A DNA stretch of 64,000 nucleotides from Cyanobacterium stanieri PCC 7202. Its GTDB lineage: Bacteria; Cyanobacteriota; Cyanobacteriia; Cyanobacteriales; Cyanobacteriaceae. The notes under the pieces are model-generated. The model saw nothing but the letters and a program-made list of their open reading frames with translations, was not told the origin of the DNA and did no database searches. Below are positions 37,679-46,882 of the stretch, one piece after another. Positions within the stretch are counted from its first letter, which is position 1. Each line of letters opens with the position of its first letter. The translations under genes were made by a program, and so were the position numbers. The DNA is taken from positions 2,179,547-2,243,546 of the forward strand of contig CP003940.1 in NCBI GenBank assembly GCA_000317655.1. Direction: 5' to 3'.

Positions 37679-39565
37679 TCAATTGTTCAAATATCCTCGA
37701 GGGGTAATTAAAAAGCCCTGATATGCTTTGGTGGTACTATTTCCAATGATGACGGTGGTTAACATATCGATGTCATAGTTTAACATTTCTCTGAGGGTGG
37801 TAATGGTAATATGTTCATCATCCCTCGTAATACTACGGGCGATCGCCACGGGAGTATCCCCAGAACGGTATTTTAAAAAGATTTGTTGGGCAATAACTAT
37901 TTGTTGGGTGCGAGTTTTGGAACGGGGATTATATAATGAGGTGACGAAATCTGCTTGGGCAGCAGCATTTAAGCGTTTTTCAATCACTTCCCAAGGGGTG
38001 AGTAAGTCACTCAGACTGATGGCACAAAAATCGTGCATCAACGGTGAACCCACTTTTGCAGCTCCTCCTTGCATTGCCGTAATCCCCGCAAAAACTTCCA
38101 CAGAGGGAGTTTTTCCATTCCACCCCGTTTGAGCCAAAATTTCTAAAACAAGCCCCCCCATGCCAAAAATACCGCAGTCTCCTGATGAAACTACCGCTAC
38201 CTTCAACCCCCATCGACTAAGGGCGATCGCCCTTATAGCCCGTTGTCTTTCTTGGGTGATGGGAAAAGACTCGATAATTTGCTCAGGACGAAAAAGAGGC
38301 TTAATCAAATCGAGATATAAACCATAACCAATCACCACATCCGCATCCTTTACCGCCGTTTTTGCCGCCGTCGTCATCTGGCTTAAACTACCTGTACCAG
38401 TACCCACCAAGTACAATTTACCGTGATGGGGGTTATATTCTAGGGCAGATTGTGCCACCGCCACAGTTACCGCACCCTTTACCCCCTCCCGTTTGACAAT
38501 TTGCTTGGGTACAATTAATCGGGGGGTTTCTTCCTCCCCAAGGGTGGGTAAACTGGCCCCTTTGAGGGCGGCGGCTTCCGCCACGCTTGAGGTGCCGACT
38601 TCTTCTTTCACCACCGCCGAGGGATTAGGCACCCTTACCCCATCCAACTCCTGCGCCTCGAAAGTTTTTAACTCCAGTTGCCAATCTTGGGTTAGTTCTA
38701 AAATGCCCACTTCATCCCCTTTTATATCAATGGTACATATAAGGGCGATCGCTTTTATGTCCAAATTAAAACGCTCAAAAACCTCCCTGATGGCATATTC
38801 TATCAACTCCCTTGGGGTATTTCTTTCACAACCAATGCCCACCCATAAAACTCGGGGAAACCAACGCACTACCCCTTTAGTTTCTGCATCCTTTCTAAAA
38901 TTTTCGATCTGTTTATTTATATTCTTTTCTATGCCAATATAAATCAATTCTTCACAGTGTTTATTATCATTATCAAAAACAAAAGAATGGTTATCTTGTA
39001 ATGATTTTTGCCACAAAAAAGAGCCACTATTTTGAACAACTTTAACAGGATTTTTTCTCGCCAAACTAGCACTAACCCTCGTCCAATCTCCCTCACCCTT
39101 TACCCAACCAAAAATATGACCAAAAGTATCGATGGGAATGATACCTAAACTTTGAGAAGCACTGGTAACAATAGGTTGAGCATCTAACTGTAAAGCAACT
39201 AATTCCGTTAACTTGTCAGCAAAAGCCTGATGTCCTCCCAATAAACTAATTACATAATTTCCATCAGGATCAATGACAATAATAGCAGGATCATCTTTTT
39301 TGTTACCCAATAAAGAACTAACCAAACGTACCACAGCCCCCATGGTTAAACTGAAAATAATTGCCTTAGAATCTTGCCAAATATTTTCTAAATGTTCTTT
39401 TAAGGAACCATCATAATAATTATTAGTTAAATCATTATTAATTAACTTTTTTGGCAACCATAAATTACCACCAATTTCCTTGGCTAAAGGTTGTAATTTT
39501 TTAGCAGTATCATCAGTTACCGCAATTAAATGTAACGGCTGAAAAGGTGTAAATATATCTTTCAA
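37679..39565 (-). CDS. cobJ: CbiG-CobJ fusion: cobalt-precorrin-5A hydrolase / precorrin-3B C17-methyltransferase
   Basis: A bifunctional enzyme of corrin-ring (pseudo-cobalamin/cobalamin) synthesis. Residues about 1-350 are CbiG-like: the N-terminal and middle parts hold IIFSLTMGAVVRLVSSLLG, ISLLGGHQAFADKLTELV and the C-terminal VLWVGIGCERNTPRELIE. Residues about 380-628 are the SAM-dependent CobJ/CbiH domain: LYLVGTGTGSLSQMT, VVSSGDCGIFGMGGLVLEI and FAGITAMQGGAAKVGSPLMHDF. The fusion is common in cyanobacteria. All expected motifs are present, so both activities are likely intact. Confidence 0.93.
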   Translation of the reverse strand: MKDIFTPFQPLHLIAVTDDTAKKLQPLAKEIGGNLWLPKKLINNDLTNNYYDGSLKEHLENIWQDSKAIIFSLTMGAVVRLVSSLLGNKKDDPAIIVIDPDGNYVISLLGGHQAFADKLTELVALQLDAQPIVTSASQSLGIIPIDTFGHIFGWVKGEGDWTRVSASLARKNPVKVVQNSGSFLWQKSLQDNHSFVFDNDNKHCEELIYIGIEKNINKQIENFRKDAETKGVVRWFPRVLWVGIGCERNTPRELIEYAIREVFERFNLDIKAIALICTIDIKGDEVGILELTQDWQLELKTFEAQELDGVRVPNPSAVVKEEVGTSSVAEAAALKGASLPTLGEEETPRLIVPKQIVKREGVKGAVTVAVAQSALEYNPHHGKLYLVGTGTGSLSQMTTAAKTAVKDADVVIGYGLYLDLIKPLFRPEQIIESFPITQERQRAIRAIALSRWGLKVAVVSSGDCGIFGMGGLVLEILAQTGWNGKTPSVEVFAGITAMQGGAAKVGSPLMHDFCAISLSDLLTPWEVIEKRLNAAAQADFVTSLYNPRSKTRTQQIVIAQQIFLKYRSGDTPVAIARSITRDDEHITITTLREMLNYDIDMLTTVIIGNSTTKAYQGFLITPRGYLNN

Positions 39566-39600
39566 AATTAAAATATCAGAAAATTAGCTTAAAAAATAAA

Positions 39601-39621
39601 GTAGGGTGAGCATTGCCCACC
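39601..39621. repeat. hairpin-containing repeat, second copy
   Basis: GTAGGGTGAGCATTGCCCACC, a variant of the repeat at 33316. It is followed by CCCCTTTCAAGGGGAGAGGGG and, at 39726-39757, four ATTATCAATT-type units before prfA ends. Confidence 0.5.
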
Positions 39622-39725
39622 ATTGTGTCACTAAATCCCTACCCCTCTGCTTTCAGCGGCTCCCCTTTCAAGGGGAGAGGGGAGAGGGGAACTTTTTGAT
39701 CTACTTAACAAATTAGATGGAGTTA

Positions 39726-39757
39726 TTATCAATTATCAATTATCAATTATCAATTAT
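39726..39757. repeat. ATTATCAATT tandem repeats
   Basis: TATTATCAATTATCAATTATCAATTATCAATT, abutting the prfA stop codon. Confidence 0.6.
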
Positions 39758-40867
39758 TTAAAGCGCTTGGGCGGTATCAGGAGAAGCTGCCATTTCCTCT
39801 AACTTCTCTTGTTGATCTTGGGCGATACAAGCCTGAATAACATCACTTATTTTACCCTCTAATACGGAGTTAAGATCAAAATTGCGATTTAAACGGTGAT
39901 CCGTTGCTCGATTATCTTTATAATTATAGGTGCGGATTTTTTCTGATCTAGCACCCGTACCCACTTGAGATTTACGCATAGAACTTACGGAATCTTGTTG
40001 CTCTTTTAATTTCATCTCATAAAGTTTTGCCCGTAAAATCTGCATTGCCCTTTCACGGTTTTTAAGTTGCGATCGCTCTTCGGTACAGAAAATACGGATT
40101 CCTGTGGGTTTGTGGGTTAAATCCACCGCTGTTTCCACCTTGTTTACGTTTTGTCCTCCAGCACCCCCAGAACGAGCCGTGCTGATGTCTAAATCTTTGG
40201 GGTCAATTTGCACCTCCACCTCATCCACTTCGGGCATAATGGCGACGGTAGCGGTGGATGTGTGGACTCTTCCCCCTGCCTCGGTCAAGGGTACCCTTTG
40301 CACCCGATGCACCCCTGCCTCAAACTTTAATTGACTGTACACATTTTCCCCAGTGATTTCCAAAATCGCCTCTTTAAAACCACCCATTTCCGCAGGGGAT
40401 TCGCTGAGTAATTTTACATTCCAATTGACAAGCTCTGCATAACGAGAATACATCCGTACCAAGTCACCCGCCCAGATACTAGCCTCATCTCCCCCTGTAC
40501 CTGCTCTGATTTCTAACATGATATTCTTATCATCATTAGGATCTCGGGGTAATAGTAATACTTTTAGTTTATTTTCTAATTCCTCGATTTTGCTTTCTAA
40601 TTCCTCGATTTCCATCCCTGCTAATTCTTTCATTTCAGGGTCACTATTGGACTCTTTGTAAATTTCTTTGGCGCCTTTTAATTCTTCTTGGGCTTCTTTC
40701 CATTGGGTATAAGTAATTACAGTTTCCTCAAGGGATGAGCGCATTTTAGCAATTTTCTGTAATTCAGTGGGATTGGTTGCTATATCTGGATCTCCTAGTT
40801 TTCTGGTCAACTCGTTAAAGGTTGTTTCAACGGAGTTTAGTTTATCTATTAAATATGATTCTGCCAT
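39758..40867 (-). CDS. prfA: peptide chain release factor 1 (RF-1)
   Basis: Recognises UAA and UAG stop codons and triggers peptide release. The 369-residue protein has the codon-recognition loop [10 protein letters not shown], with PLT in place of the common PAT tripeptide (PxT conserved). It carries the peptidyl-transferase GGQ motif in [19 protein letters not shown]. The length is normal. The gene is minus-strand and preceded by a long AT-rich region. RF-2 would show SPF instead of PxT. Confidence 0.96.
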   Translation of the reverse strand: MAESYLIDKLNSVETTFNELTRKLGDPDIATNPTELQKIAKMRSSLEETVITYTQWKEAQEELKGAKEIYKESNSDPEMKELAGMEIEELESKIEELENKLKVLLLPRDPNDDKNIMLEIRAGTGGDEASIWAGDLVRMYSRYAELVNWNVKLLSESPAEMGGFKEAILEITGENVYSQLKFEAGVHRVQRVPLTEAGGRVHTSTATVAIMPEVDEVEVQIDPKDLDISTARSGGAGGQNVNKVETAVDLTHKPTGIRIFCTEERSQLKNRERAMQILRAKLYEMKLKEQQDSVSSMRKSQVGTGARSEKIRTYNYKDNRATDHRLNRNFDLNSVLEGKISDVIQACIAQDQQEKLEEMAASPDTAQAL

Positions 40868-41408
40868 CTTGATCTTTAAATATAATGTAATTAACTATAA
40901 TCTCAGGAGCTATTTTAAAACCTAATTTTACAATTGAAGAAATGGGATAAACGTTGACAAATTGCTAGTTTATCAGTCCTCTCGATTTTGTAACAGGTTG
41001 AAAATTTATCTGCTTTTTTTACTTTATTGATCATTATAAACCACGGTGACATCTGCCATTATCATGGGGATAGGTTCTTATTTTTTGTTCTCTGATTTTT
41101 GCAGTCTAAAACAATAGTTAATTTAAGTCATAAATTCAGGATTTTGATGGCAACAGAAAGTGGTTAATTCTTGATAATATAAAAATGTTTTCTGAGCGAT
41201 CGCTTTTAGTTAGTAGCTAAACTATAAGCTAATTATAATTAGTTTTCATCGGATTATAGTGGATAATAAATAAAGTTCAAAGAGATACAAAAACCTCATT
41301 TGTTTATCACTAACCACCAAAAAAAAATCCCTGTGATACAATAAAACCGTCTTTCAATTTACAAAACTTAAGATTTATCCTCATAAATATAATTAGCTCA
41401 CAAATCCC
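40868..41408. other. AT-rich divergent promoter region
   Basis: About 540 bp between prfA (minus) and the efflux adaptor (plus). I found no plausible ORF or RNA gene. One HIP1 site lies near 41200. The promoters of both genes must lie here. Confidence 0.4.
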
Positions 41409-42662
41409 ATGGTAGTAGTAAACAGACTCGGAAAACTATGTGCGATCGCCCTTTTCTGTGCATTTTTGGGGGGGTGTATGGTGGAAAACCACAGCCAAGC
41501 CCAAGAAGAAAGAGGGGGACAAGGCAGACCATCTAACCCTTCTGTGGATGCGGTGAGGGTAAACAGAGAAGCCCTAGAAGAAGCCCAAGAATATATCGGT
41601 ACTACTCAACCTGTGAGGGAGATTGTGGTGCGATCGCAGGCAGAGGGGCAATTATTGAGTTTAACCGTGGATGTAGGGGATACCATTACCCAAGGACAAA
41701 CCATCGCCAGATTAGATGACAACATTTTGCGCTCCGCCCTTACTAGGGCCGAAGGGGAATTATCTTCATTACGTGCCGAAAGATTAAGCGCCGTGGCAGA
41801 AATTAATAACGCCCAATCCCAAGTAGAATCTGCCCGAGTCAGACTACAACAAGCCCAAGCCGATGTTAATCGATTTGAAGAATTAAACCGAGAAGGGGCG
41901 ATCGCCCGTAGGGAATTAGAAGTCGCCCAAACCGAAGAAAGAACAGCCCTCCAAGAAGTATCCTCCGCCCAATCCCAAGTCAGAGTCAGAGAATCCGCCG
42001 TAAGTGCGATCGACGGGAGAATTCAAAGCCAAGAAGCCATCATCGCCGAAGCCAGACAGAGATTAAACCAAACCCAAATCACCGCAGGAAGTGCAGGAAG
42101 AGTCCTCGAAAGACTTACCGAACCGGGCAACTTAGTACAACCGGGGGGAGAAATCTTGCGCATTGGTGACTTTAGCCAAGTAAAAGTACAAATTTCCGTC
42201 TCAGAATTAGACCTGAGCGATTTTTCCGTAGGTCGTCCCGTCAATGTTAGCTTAGACGCATTTCCGACCCAAACCTTTAGCGGCATTGTTTCCACCATTT
42301 CTCCCTCCGCCGACGGTAGGCAAATTCCCGTAGAAATAACCCTCGATAACAACGGAGTATCCCTCAATGGTGGTTTACTCGCCCGAGTTTCCCTTGCTGA
42401 TAATCGTACCCCTCCCATCGTCATTCCCCAAAATGCCCTCAACGTGGGTGGAGATGATGAGAATAACCCCACCGTATTTGTTTTAGATGATAGCAGTGGT
42501 GAACCCTCAGTAATTGCCCGTGCCATCGTTGTCGGTGAAAATCGTAACGGTAGAGTCGAAGTTACTCAAGGTTTAACCGAATCAGATCGTTTAATTGTCA
42601 GAAGCACTCAACCCCTAGAGAATGGACAAACCGTTAGCCTGAGTATGATTTCTGATGATTAG
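41409..42662 (+). CDS. efflux RND transporter periplasmic adaptor (lipoprotein)
   Basis: A 417-residue membrane-fusion protein of the AcrA/HlyD type linking an inner-membrane pump to the outer membrane. The N-terminus is a lipoprotein signal with lipobox FLGGC near residue 23. A biotinyl-lipoyl half-motif (EGQLLSLTVDVGDTITQGQ), a long coiled coil (about 100-215, rich in Ala, Gln and Glu), then beta-barrel domains follow. No RND pump gene lies beside it, so its partner must be elsewhere. AT content and codon use match the surroundings. Confidence 0.88.
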   Translation: MVVVNRLGKLCAIALFCAFLGGCMVENHSQAQEERGGQGRPSNPSVDAVRVNREALEEAQEYIGTTQPVREIVVRSQAEGQLLSLTVDVGDTITQGQTIARLDDNILRSALTRAEGELSSLRAERLSAVAEINNAQSQVESARVRLQQAQADVNRFEELNREGAIARRELEVAQTEERTALQEVSSAQSQVRVRESAVSAIDGRIQSQEAIIAEARQRLNQTQITAGSAGRVLERLTEPGNLVQPGGEILRIGDFSQVKVQISVSELDLSDFSVGRPVNVSLDAFPTQTFSGIVSTISPSADGRQIPVEITLDNNGVSLNGGLLARVSLADNRTPPIVIPQNALNVGGDDENNPTVFVLDDSSGEPSVIARAIVVGENRNGRVEVTQGLTESDRLIVRSTQPLENGQTVSLSMISDD

Positions 42663-42736
42663 CAACTAGGTGTAAATTTTACTAATGAGATTTAATATGA
42701 GGTTATATCAGGTGTGGATAAAGCATTACAATGACA

Positions 42737-42807
42737 ATTCCCCCAGAATTGGGGGATTTAGGGGGCAAAACAACGATACTTTTTACAACTGATTACTTGA
42801 ACTTGAT
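42737..42807. repeat. CCCCCAGAATTGGGGG dispersed repeat, copy 2
   Basis: Same CCCCCAGAATTGGGGG core, ATTTAGGGGGC and TGATTACTTGAACTTGAT as at 34856, with a longer internal segment. Confidence 0.65.
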
Positions 42808-42878
42808 ATTATTGTTGACCGCTCTTTAAATTTATCAATGTAAGATTATTCTTTAAAATTAGTATAAAACCCGAAGCG

Positions 42879-44675
42879 ATGAAAATATTAGACGTACAAG
42901 ATTTAGAAGTAACATTTTTTGACGATGATCATAACCCCTCCGTTGCCGTCAATAAAATCAACTTTGAGCTAGAGGCAGGAAAAACTCTGGGTATTGTCGG
43001 CGAATCAGGTTCTGGAAAATCCGTCACCTCCTTGGCTATCATGGGTTTAGTCGGCAGTAATGGTAAAACCGATGGGCAAATCTGGTATCAGGATAGTAGT
43101 GAATCATCCCCCATCGATTTACAAAGTTTGAGTGAAGAAGAAAGAAGGGAATACCGAGGGGGAAAAATCGCCATGATTTTCCAAGAGCCGATGAGTTCTC
43201 TAAATCCCTTGTATAATATCGGTTTTCAAATTATCGAGGCAATTTTACAACACCGTGAAATATCCGAAAGTGAAGCTAGGCGACAGGCGATCGCCGTTTT
43301 ACAAGAAGTAAAATTATTACCTGATGATGAAACCCTAACCCAAGAATTTTACACCGAAACCCATAATGTCAATCCCTCGGAAAAAGAAGTTAATCAATAC
43401 ATTAATCAGAGAAAAAGGGAAATTCTCAAACGCTATCCCCACGAAATGAGTGGAGGACAATTGCAAAGGGTGATGATTGCCATGGCAATCTCCTGTAATC
43501 CTCGTATTCTCATCGCTGATGAACCCACTACCGCCCTTGATGTGACTGTACAAGCCACTATTTTAGAACTTTTAAAAGACTTGGCAAAAAGTCGTCAGAT
43601 GTCCTTAATTTTCATTACCCATGATTTGGCAGTGGTTGCTAATATTGCCGATTCCTTGGCGGTGATGTATCAGGGTAGGATTTTGGAATATGGTAAGTTA
43701 GTGGATGTTTTATTTGATCCCCAATGTGATTATACAAAAGGTTTACTAGCCTGTCGTCCTAGTTTGGAAGAAGACCGAGAATATTTGCCTACCGTCGCCG
43801 CTTTGATGGCAAATGATGGAGAAATTCCCGAGGTGAATTTACCGCCCAAGGAAGTTAATTTAAATAAGCCTTTGATTGTGGTGGAAAATTTAATCGTTGG
43901 TTTTCGTAAACCGGGGATTTTTTCTTGGGGTATCAAACCTGCGGATTATTTTTGGGCGGTGGATGATGTTAGTTTTCAGGTATTTGCGGGGGAAACATTA
44001 GGATTAGTGGGGGAGTCGGGTTGTGGTAAATCGACTTTGGCAAGAACTTTGTTACGGTTGATTAATCCCATTTCGGGCAAAATTGATTTTATGGGTCAGG
44101 ATTTGGCGCAATATAAAAAAAATGACCCTCGTTTGCGTAAGTTACGCCGAGAGTTACAGATTGTTTTTCAAAATCCTTATAACTCTCTCAATCCTCGCAT
44201 GAGTATCGGTAAGACAATTATTGAACCCATGGAAATCCATAAAATGGCGGGAAATAGTCGCAAACGCAAGGAAAGAGTTGCTTATTTACTCGAAAGGGTG
44301 GGTTTGTCTCCTGATTGGTTTAATCGTTATCCCCATGAGTTGTCGGGAGGACAACGCCAGAGGGTATGTATTGCCAAGGCTTTGGCTCTTAATCCTCAGT
44401 TGATCATTTGTGATGAGTCGGTATCGGCTTTGGATGTTTCTATTCAAGCTCAAGTTTTAAATTTGCTCAAGGAGTTACAGCGAGATTTTGGTTTGACTTA
44501 TATTTTTATTTCCCATGATTTGAGTGTGGTTAAGTATATGAGCGATCGCATCATGGTTATGAACAAGGGTAAAATAGAAGAAATTGCCACCACTGACCAA
44601 ATTATTAACCATCCTCAACGGGATTACACCAAAAAGTTAATTGCTTCTATTCCTAAATTTCCCACCTTGGCTTAG
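42879..44675 (+). CDS. fused dipeptide/oligopeptide ABC transporter ATP-binding protein (DppD-DppF type)
   Basis: A 598-residue tandem ATPase expected to energise peptide or nickel-type uptake at the inner membrane. The first half has Walker A GIVGESGSGKSVTSLAI and signature MSGGQLQRVMIAMA. The second has Walker A GLVGESGCGKSTLARTL, signature LSGGQRQRVCIAKAL and Walker B LIICDESVSALD. Each half carries the oligopeptide-transporter C-terminal segment. Permease and binding-protein genes are not in the window, which is common in cyanobacteria. Substrate unknown. Confidence 0.92.
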   Translation: MKILDVQDLEVTFFDDDHNPSVAVNKINFELEAGKTLGIVGESGSGKSVTSLAIMGLVGSNGKTDGQIWYQDSSESSPIDLQSLSEEERREYRGGKIAMIFQEPMSSLNPLYNIGFQIIEAILQHREISESEARRQAIAVLQEVKLLPDDETLTQEFYTETHNVNPSEKEVNQYINQRKREILKRYPHEMSGGQLQRVMIAMAISCNPRILIADEPTTALDVTVQATILELLKDLAKSRQMSLIFITHDLAVVANIADSLAVMYQGRILEYGKLVDVLFDPQCDYTKGLLACRPSLEEDREYLPTVAALMANDGEIPEVNLPPKEVNLNKPLIVVENLIVGFRKPGIFSWGIKPADYFWAVDDVSFQVFAGETLGLVGESGCGKSTLARTLLRLINPISGKIDFMGQDLAQYKKNDPRLRKLRRELQIVFQNPYNSLNPRMSIGKTIIEPMEIHKMAGNSRKRKERVAYLLERVGLSPDWFNRYPHELSGGQRQRVCIAKALALNPQLIICDESVSALDVSIQAQVLNLLKELQRDFGLTYIFISHDLSVVKYMSDRIMVMNKGKIEEIATTDQIINHPQRDYTKKLIASIPKFPTLA

Positions 44676-44898
44676 GTTTTTGGTAACTTTGATTACCGAC
44701 TGAGATGGATATTTTAAGGGGATGATCATGTTAAAATGTTTTCAGCAAAGCATGTTAGGATAAACCTAATTTTTAACTCGAGGGTTTAGGCTTTAGGGCA
44801 ATTAATCCTAGTCGATTTCGGTCATCGATAAGGAGTAGAATCAAATTCTGAAAATTTACCTTTCATTAAAGTATTTCAATTAGATATTAAGTCAAACT

Positions 44899-46815
44899 AT
44901 GACAACAAAAACTGATAGCAAGAACAATCTGTTTTCTTGGCAACTGGTATGCGCCTTTTTGGTGCTGTTTTTTGGGGGGGTAGGTTTTGCGGCTACTTCC
45001 ATGTTGTTAAGATTACCCACTAATAATAGTTGTAATAACTTGGCTTTGTTGTTTAGTTCGGCAACCAATCGCCTCTATTGCGCACAGTTACGGGCAGACG
45101 ATAACACGGTGGAGGGATATTTGGATGCCATTGGTTTAGTGTCTAATTTGGGTGATGATCATCCCCTGAGTAGTGAAGTTAATCGCTACATAACCGCCTG
45201 GTCCGATCGCATTTTGGCCATTGCAGAGGAAGAATATCATCAGGGTAATTTGGAAGAGGCGATCGCCATTGCCGAAAGAATACCTACCCGTGAGGCAAAT
45301 GAAGAGTTAATCGCCCAAAAAATTGACAATTGGCGAAGGGTTTGGGAAGAAGGAGAGGCAGTAGTGGCAGACATCGAAGAAAAACTGCGCCGTGGACAAT
45401 GGAATCAAGCCTTTTTGGCATCGGTTCAATTATTGGATATTGATAACGCCTATTGGAGTAGTAGTAAATATGATGAAATGGTACGAACTATTACCCTCGC
45501 CCAAGAAGAAAGTGCCGAATTAGACGATGCTTTTGCCGCCATTCGTCAAGGGGGCATTGATAATTTGATCAAAACCATTGAAATAGCTTCTCGGATTTCT
45601 GAATCGAGTTTTTCCTACGATCGCGCCATGGAATTGGCAGGGGATGCCGAAAGCCAAATTGTGGACTTGGTGAGGAATTTAATTGATGAGCGCAACTGGT
45701 CAGAAATTAGCAGAGTTGCCCGTAAAATCCCCAATAATAGCCCTCTACGTAATCGAGCTAATGATTGGTCTAGTTTGGCAAGTGCGGGGCGAAATGCTAA
45801 TTTAAACACCATCTCAGGATTAAATTTGGCTCTCGCTCAGTTAGATAAAATTTCCTCAGATAGTGGCGTTTATGCCGAAAGTCGGGAATTGAGAAGACGT
45901 TGGAATTTACAAAAAGAGGATCTTGTTTATCTTACCGAAGCCAAAGATTTGGCTCGTCCGGGTAATATTAACAATTTACAACAGGCGATCGCCCGAGCAG
46001 AATTTATCAGTGACGAAAATCCCCTCTATTCCGAAGCCCAAAGAGAAATCAGACGGTGGACAAGGGAAATTCAAGTCAAAGAAGATCAACCCTACCTCAA
46101 CCGAGCTAGGGAATTGGCATCTCGTAACACCGTTAGCGGTTGGCAAGAAGCCATCACCCAAGCCCAGATGATTGAGCCTAACAGGGCTTTGCACTCGGAG
46201 GCAAGAAATTTGATTGGTCAATGGAGAGCGAATATTCAAAGGGTAGAAGATCAACCAACCCTAGATAGAGCAATTGGTTTAGGAAACCAAGGTCGATACC
46301 AAGAAGCCATTAACGTCGCCAGTGGTATTGGTGCTAATCGGGCGCTACATTCTGACGCTCAAACTAGAATCAGGACATGGCGTAGGGAAATTACCGCCCG
46401 ACAAAATTTTGACCAAGCTAGTCAAATCGCCCAAAACAGGGACGCACAATCTCTTTCCCGTGCCATTACCATCGCCCGAAGAATCCCCTCCTCCACCGAT
46501 GTATCTGCCGAAGGAAGAAACGCCGTCAACAGTTGGTCGGAACAGCTTTTGGCCATTGCCAGACGTACGAACTCCCTACAAGAAGCCATTAATATTGCTG
46601 AGATGATTCCCTCTGGTACTTCGGCATACAATGCTGCCCGTCGAGATATTCAACAGTGGCGTAGTCGTTTAGCTCCACCCCCAAGCGCACCCCGTAATAA
46701 TAATGCTGACCCTAATAATGTTACTCCCCGTAATAATGATTCGAGGTCAGAGCCTACCCCTGTTCCCGAAAATGAGTTTCCCCCAGAACCTACTTTAGAG
46801 CAAACCAGTTTTTAA
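44899..46815 (+). CDS. membrane-anchored repeat protein, cyanobacterial family of unknown function
   Basis: A 638-residue protein with one N-terminal transmembrane helix (about residues 14-36), followed by a large alpha-helical solenoid. Short modules recur of the type AREL..R.....W..AI..A..I......HSEAR..I..WR..I, each about 60-65 residues, with conserved Trp at the end. This resembles TPR-like folds. The C-terminal 55 residues are Pro/Asn-rich (NNNADPNNVTPRNN) and likely flexible. Some databases label relatives as chromosome-segregation-like, but nothing here shows ATPase motifs. Confidence 0.75.
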   Translation: MTTKTDSKNNLFSWQLVCAFLVLFFGGVGFAATSMLLRLPTNNSCNNLALLFSSATNRLYCAQLRADDNTVEGYLDAIGLVSNLGDDHPLSSEVNRYITAWSDRILAIAEEEYHQGNLEEAIAIAERIPTREANEELIAQKIDNWRRVWEEGEAVVADIEEKLRRGQWNQAFLASVQLLDIDNAYWSSSKYDEMVRTITLAQEESAELDDAFAAIRQGGIDNLIKTIEIASRISESSFSYDRAMELAGDAESQIVDLVRNLIDERNWSEISRVARKIPNNSPLRNRANDWSSLASAGRNANLNTISGLNLALAQLDKISSDSGVYAESRELRRRWNLQKEDLVYLTEAKDLARPGNINNLQQAIARAEFISDENPLYSEAQREIRRWTREIQVKEDQPYLNRARELASRNTVSGWQEAITQAQMIEPNRALHSEARNLIGQWRANIQRVEDQPTLDRAIGLGNQGRYQEAINVASGIGANRALHSDAQTRIRTWRREITARQNFDQASQIAQNRDAQSLSRAITIARRIPSSTDVSAEGRNAVNSWSEQLLAIARRTNSLQEAINIAEMIPSGTSAYNAARRDIQQWRSRLAPPPSAPRNNNADPNNVTPRNNDSRSEPTPVPENEFPPEPTLEQTSF

Positions 46816-46882
46816 TGCGCGGTGATAACGGGGAAGAAACATTTTATGATAGTTCTGGGTATGTTTTATTTCTTTTGTTGTT

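Noticed and set aside
38493-38942. Plus-strand ORF within the cbiG-cobJ gene
   Set aside because: No family resemblance and fully covered by a well-supported gene on the opposite strand.
37679-39565. CbiG-CobJ fusion as a novel fusion
   Set aside because: This fusion is known and common in cyanobacteria; it is annotated but not put forward as a finding.
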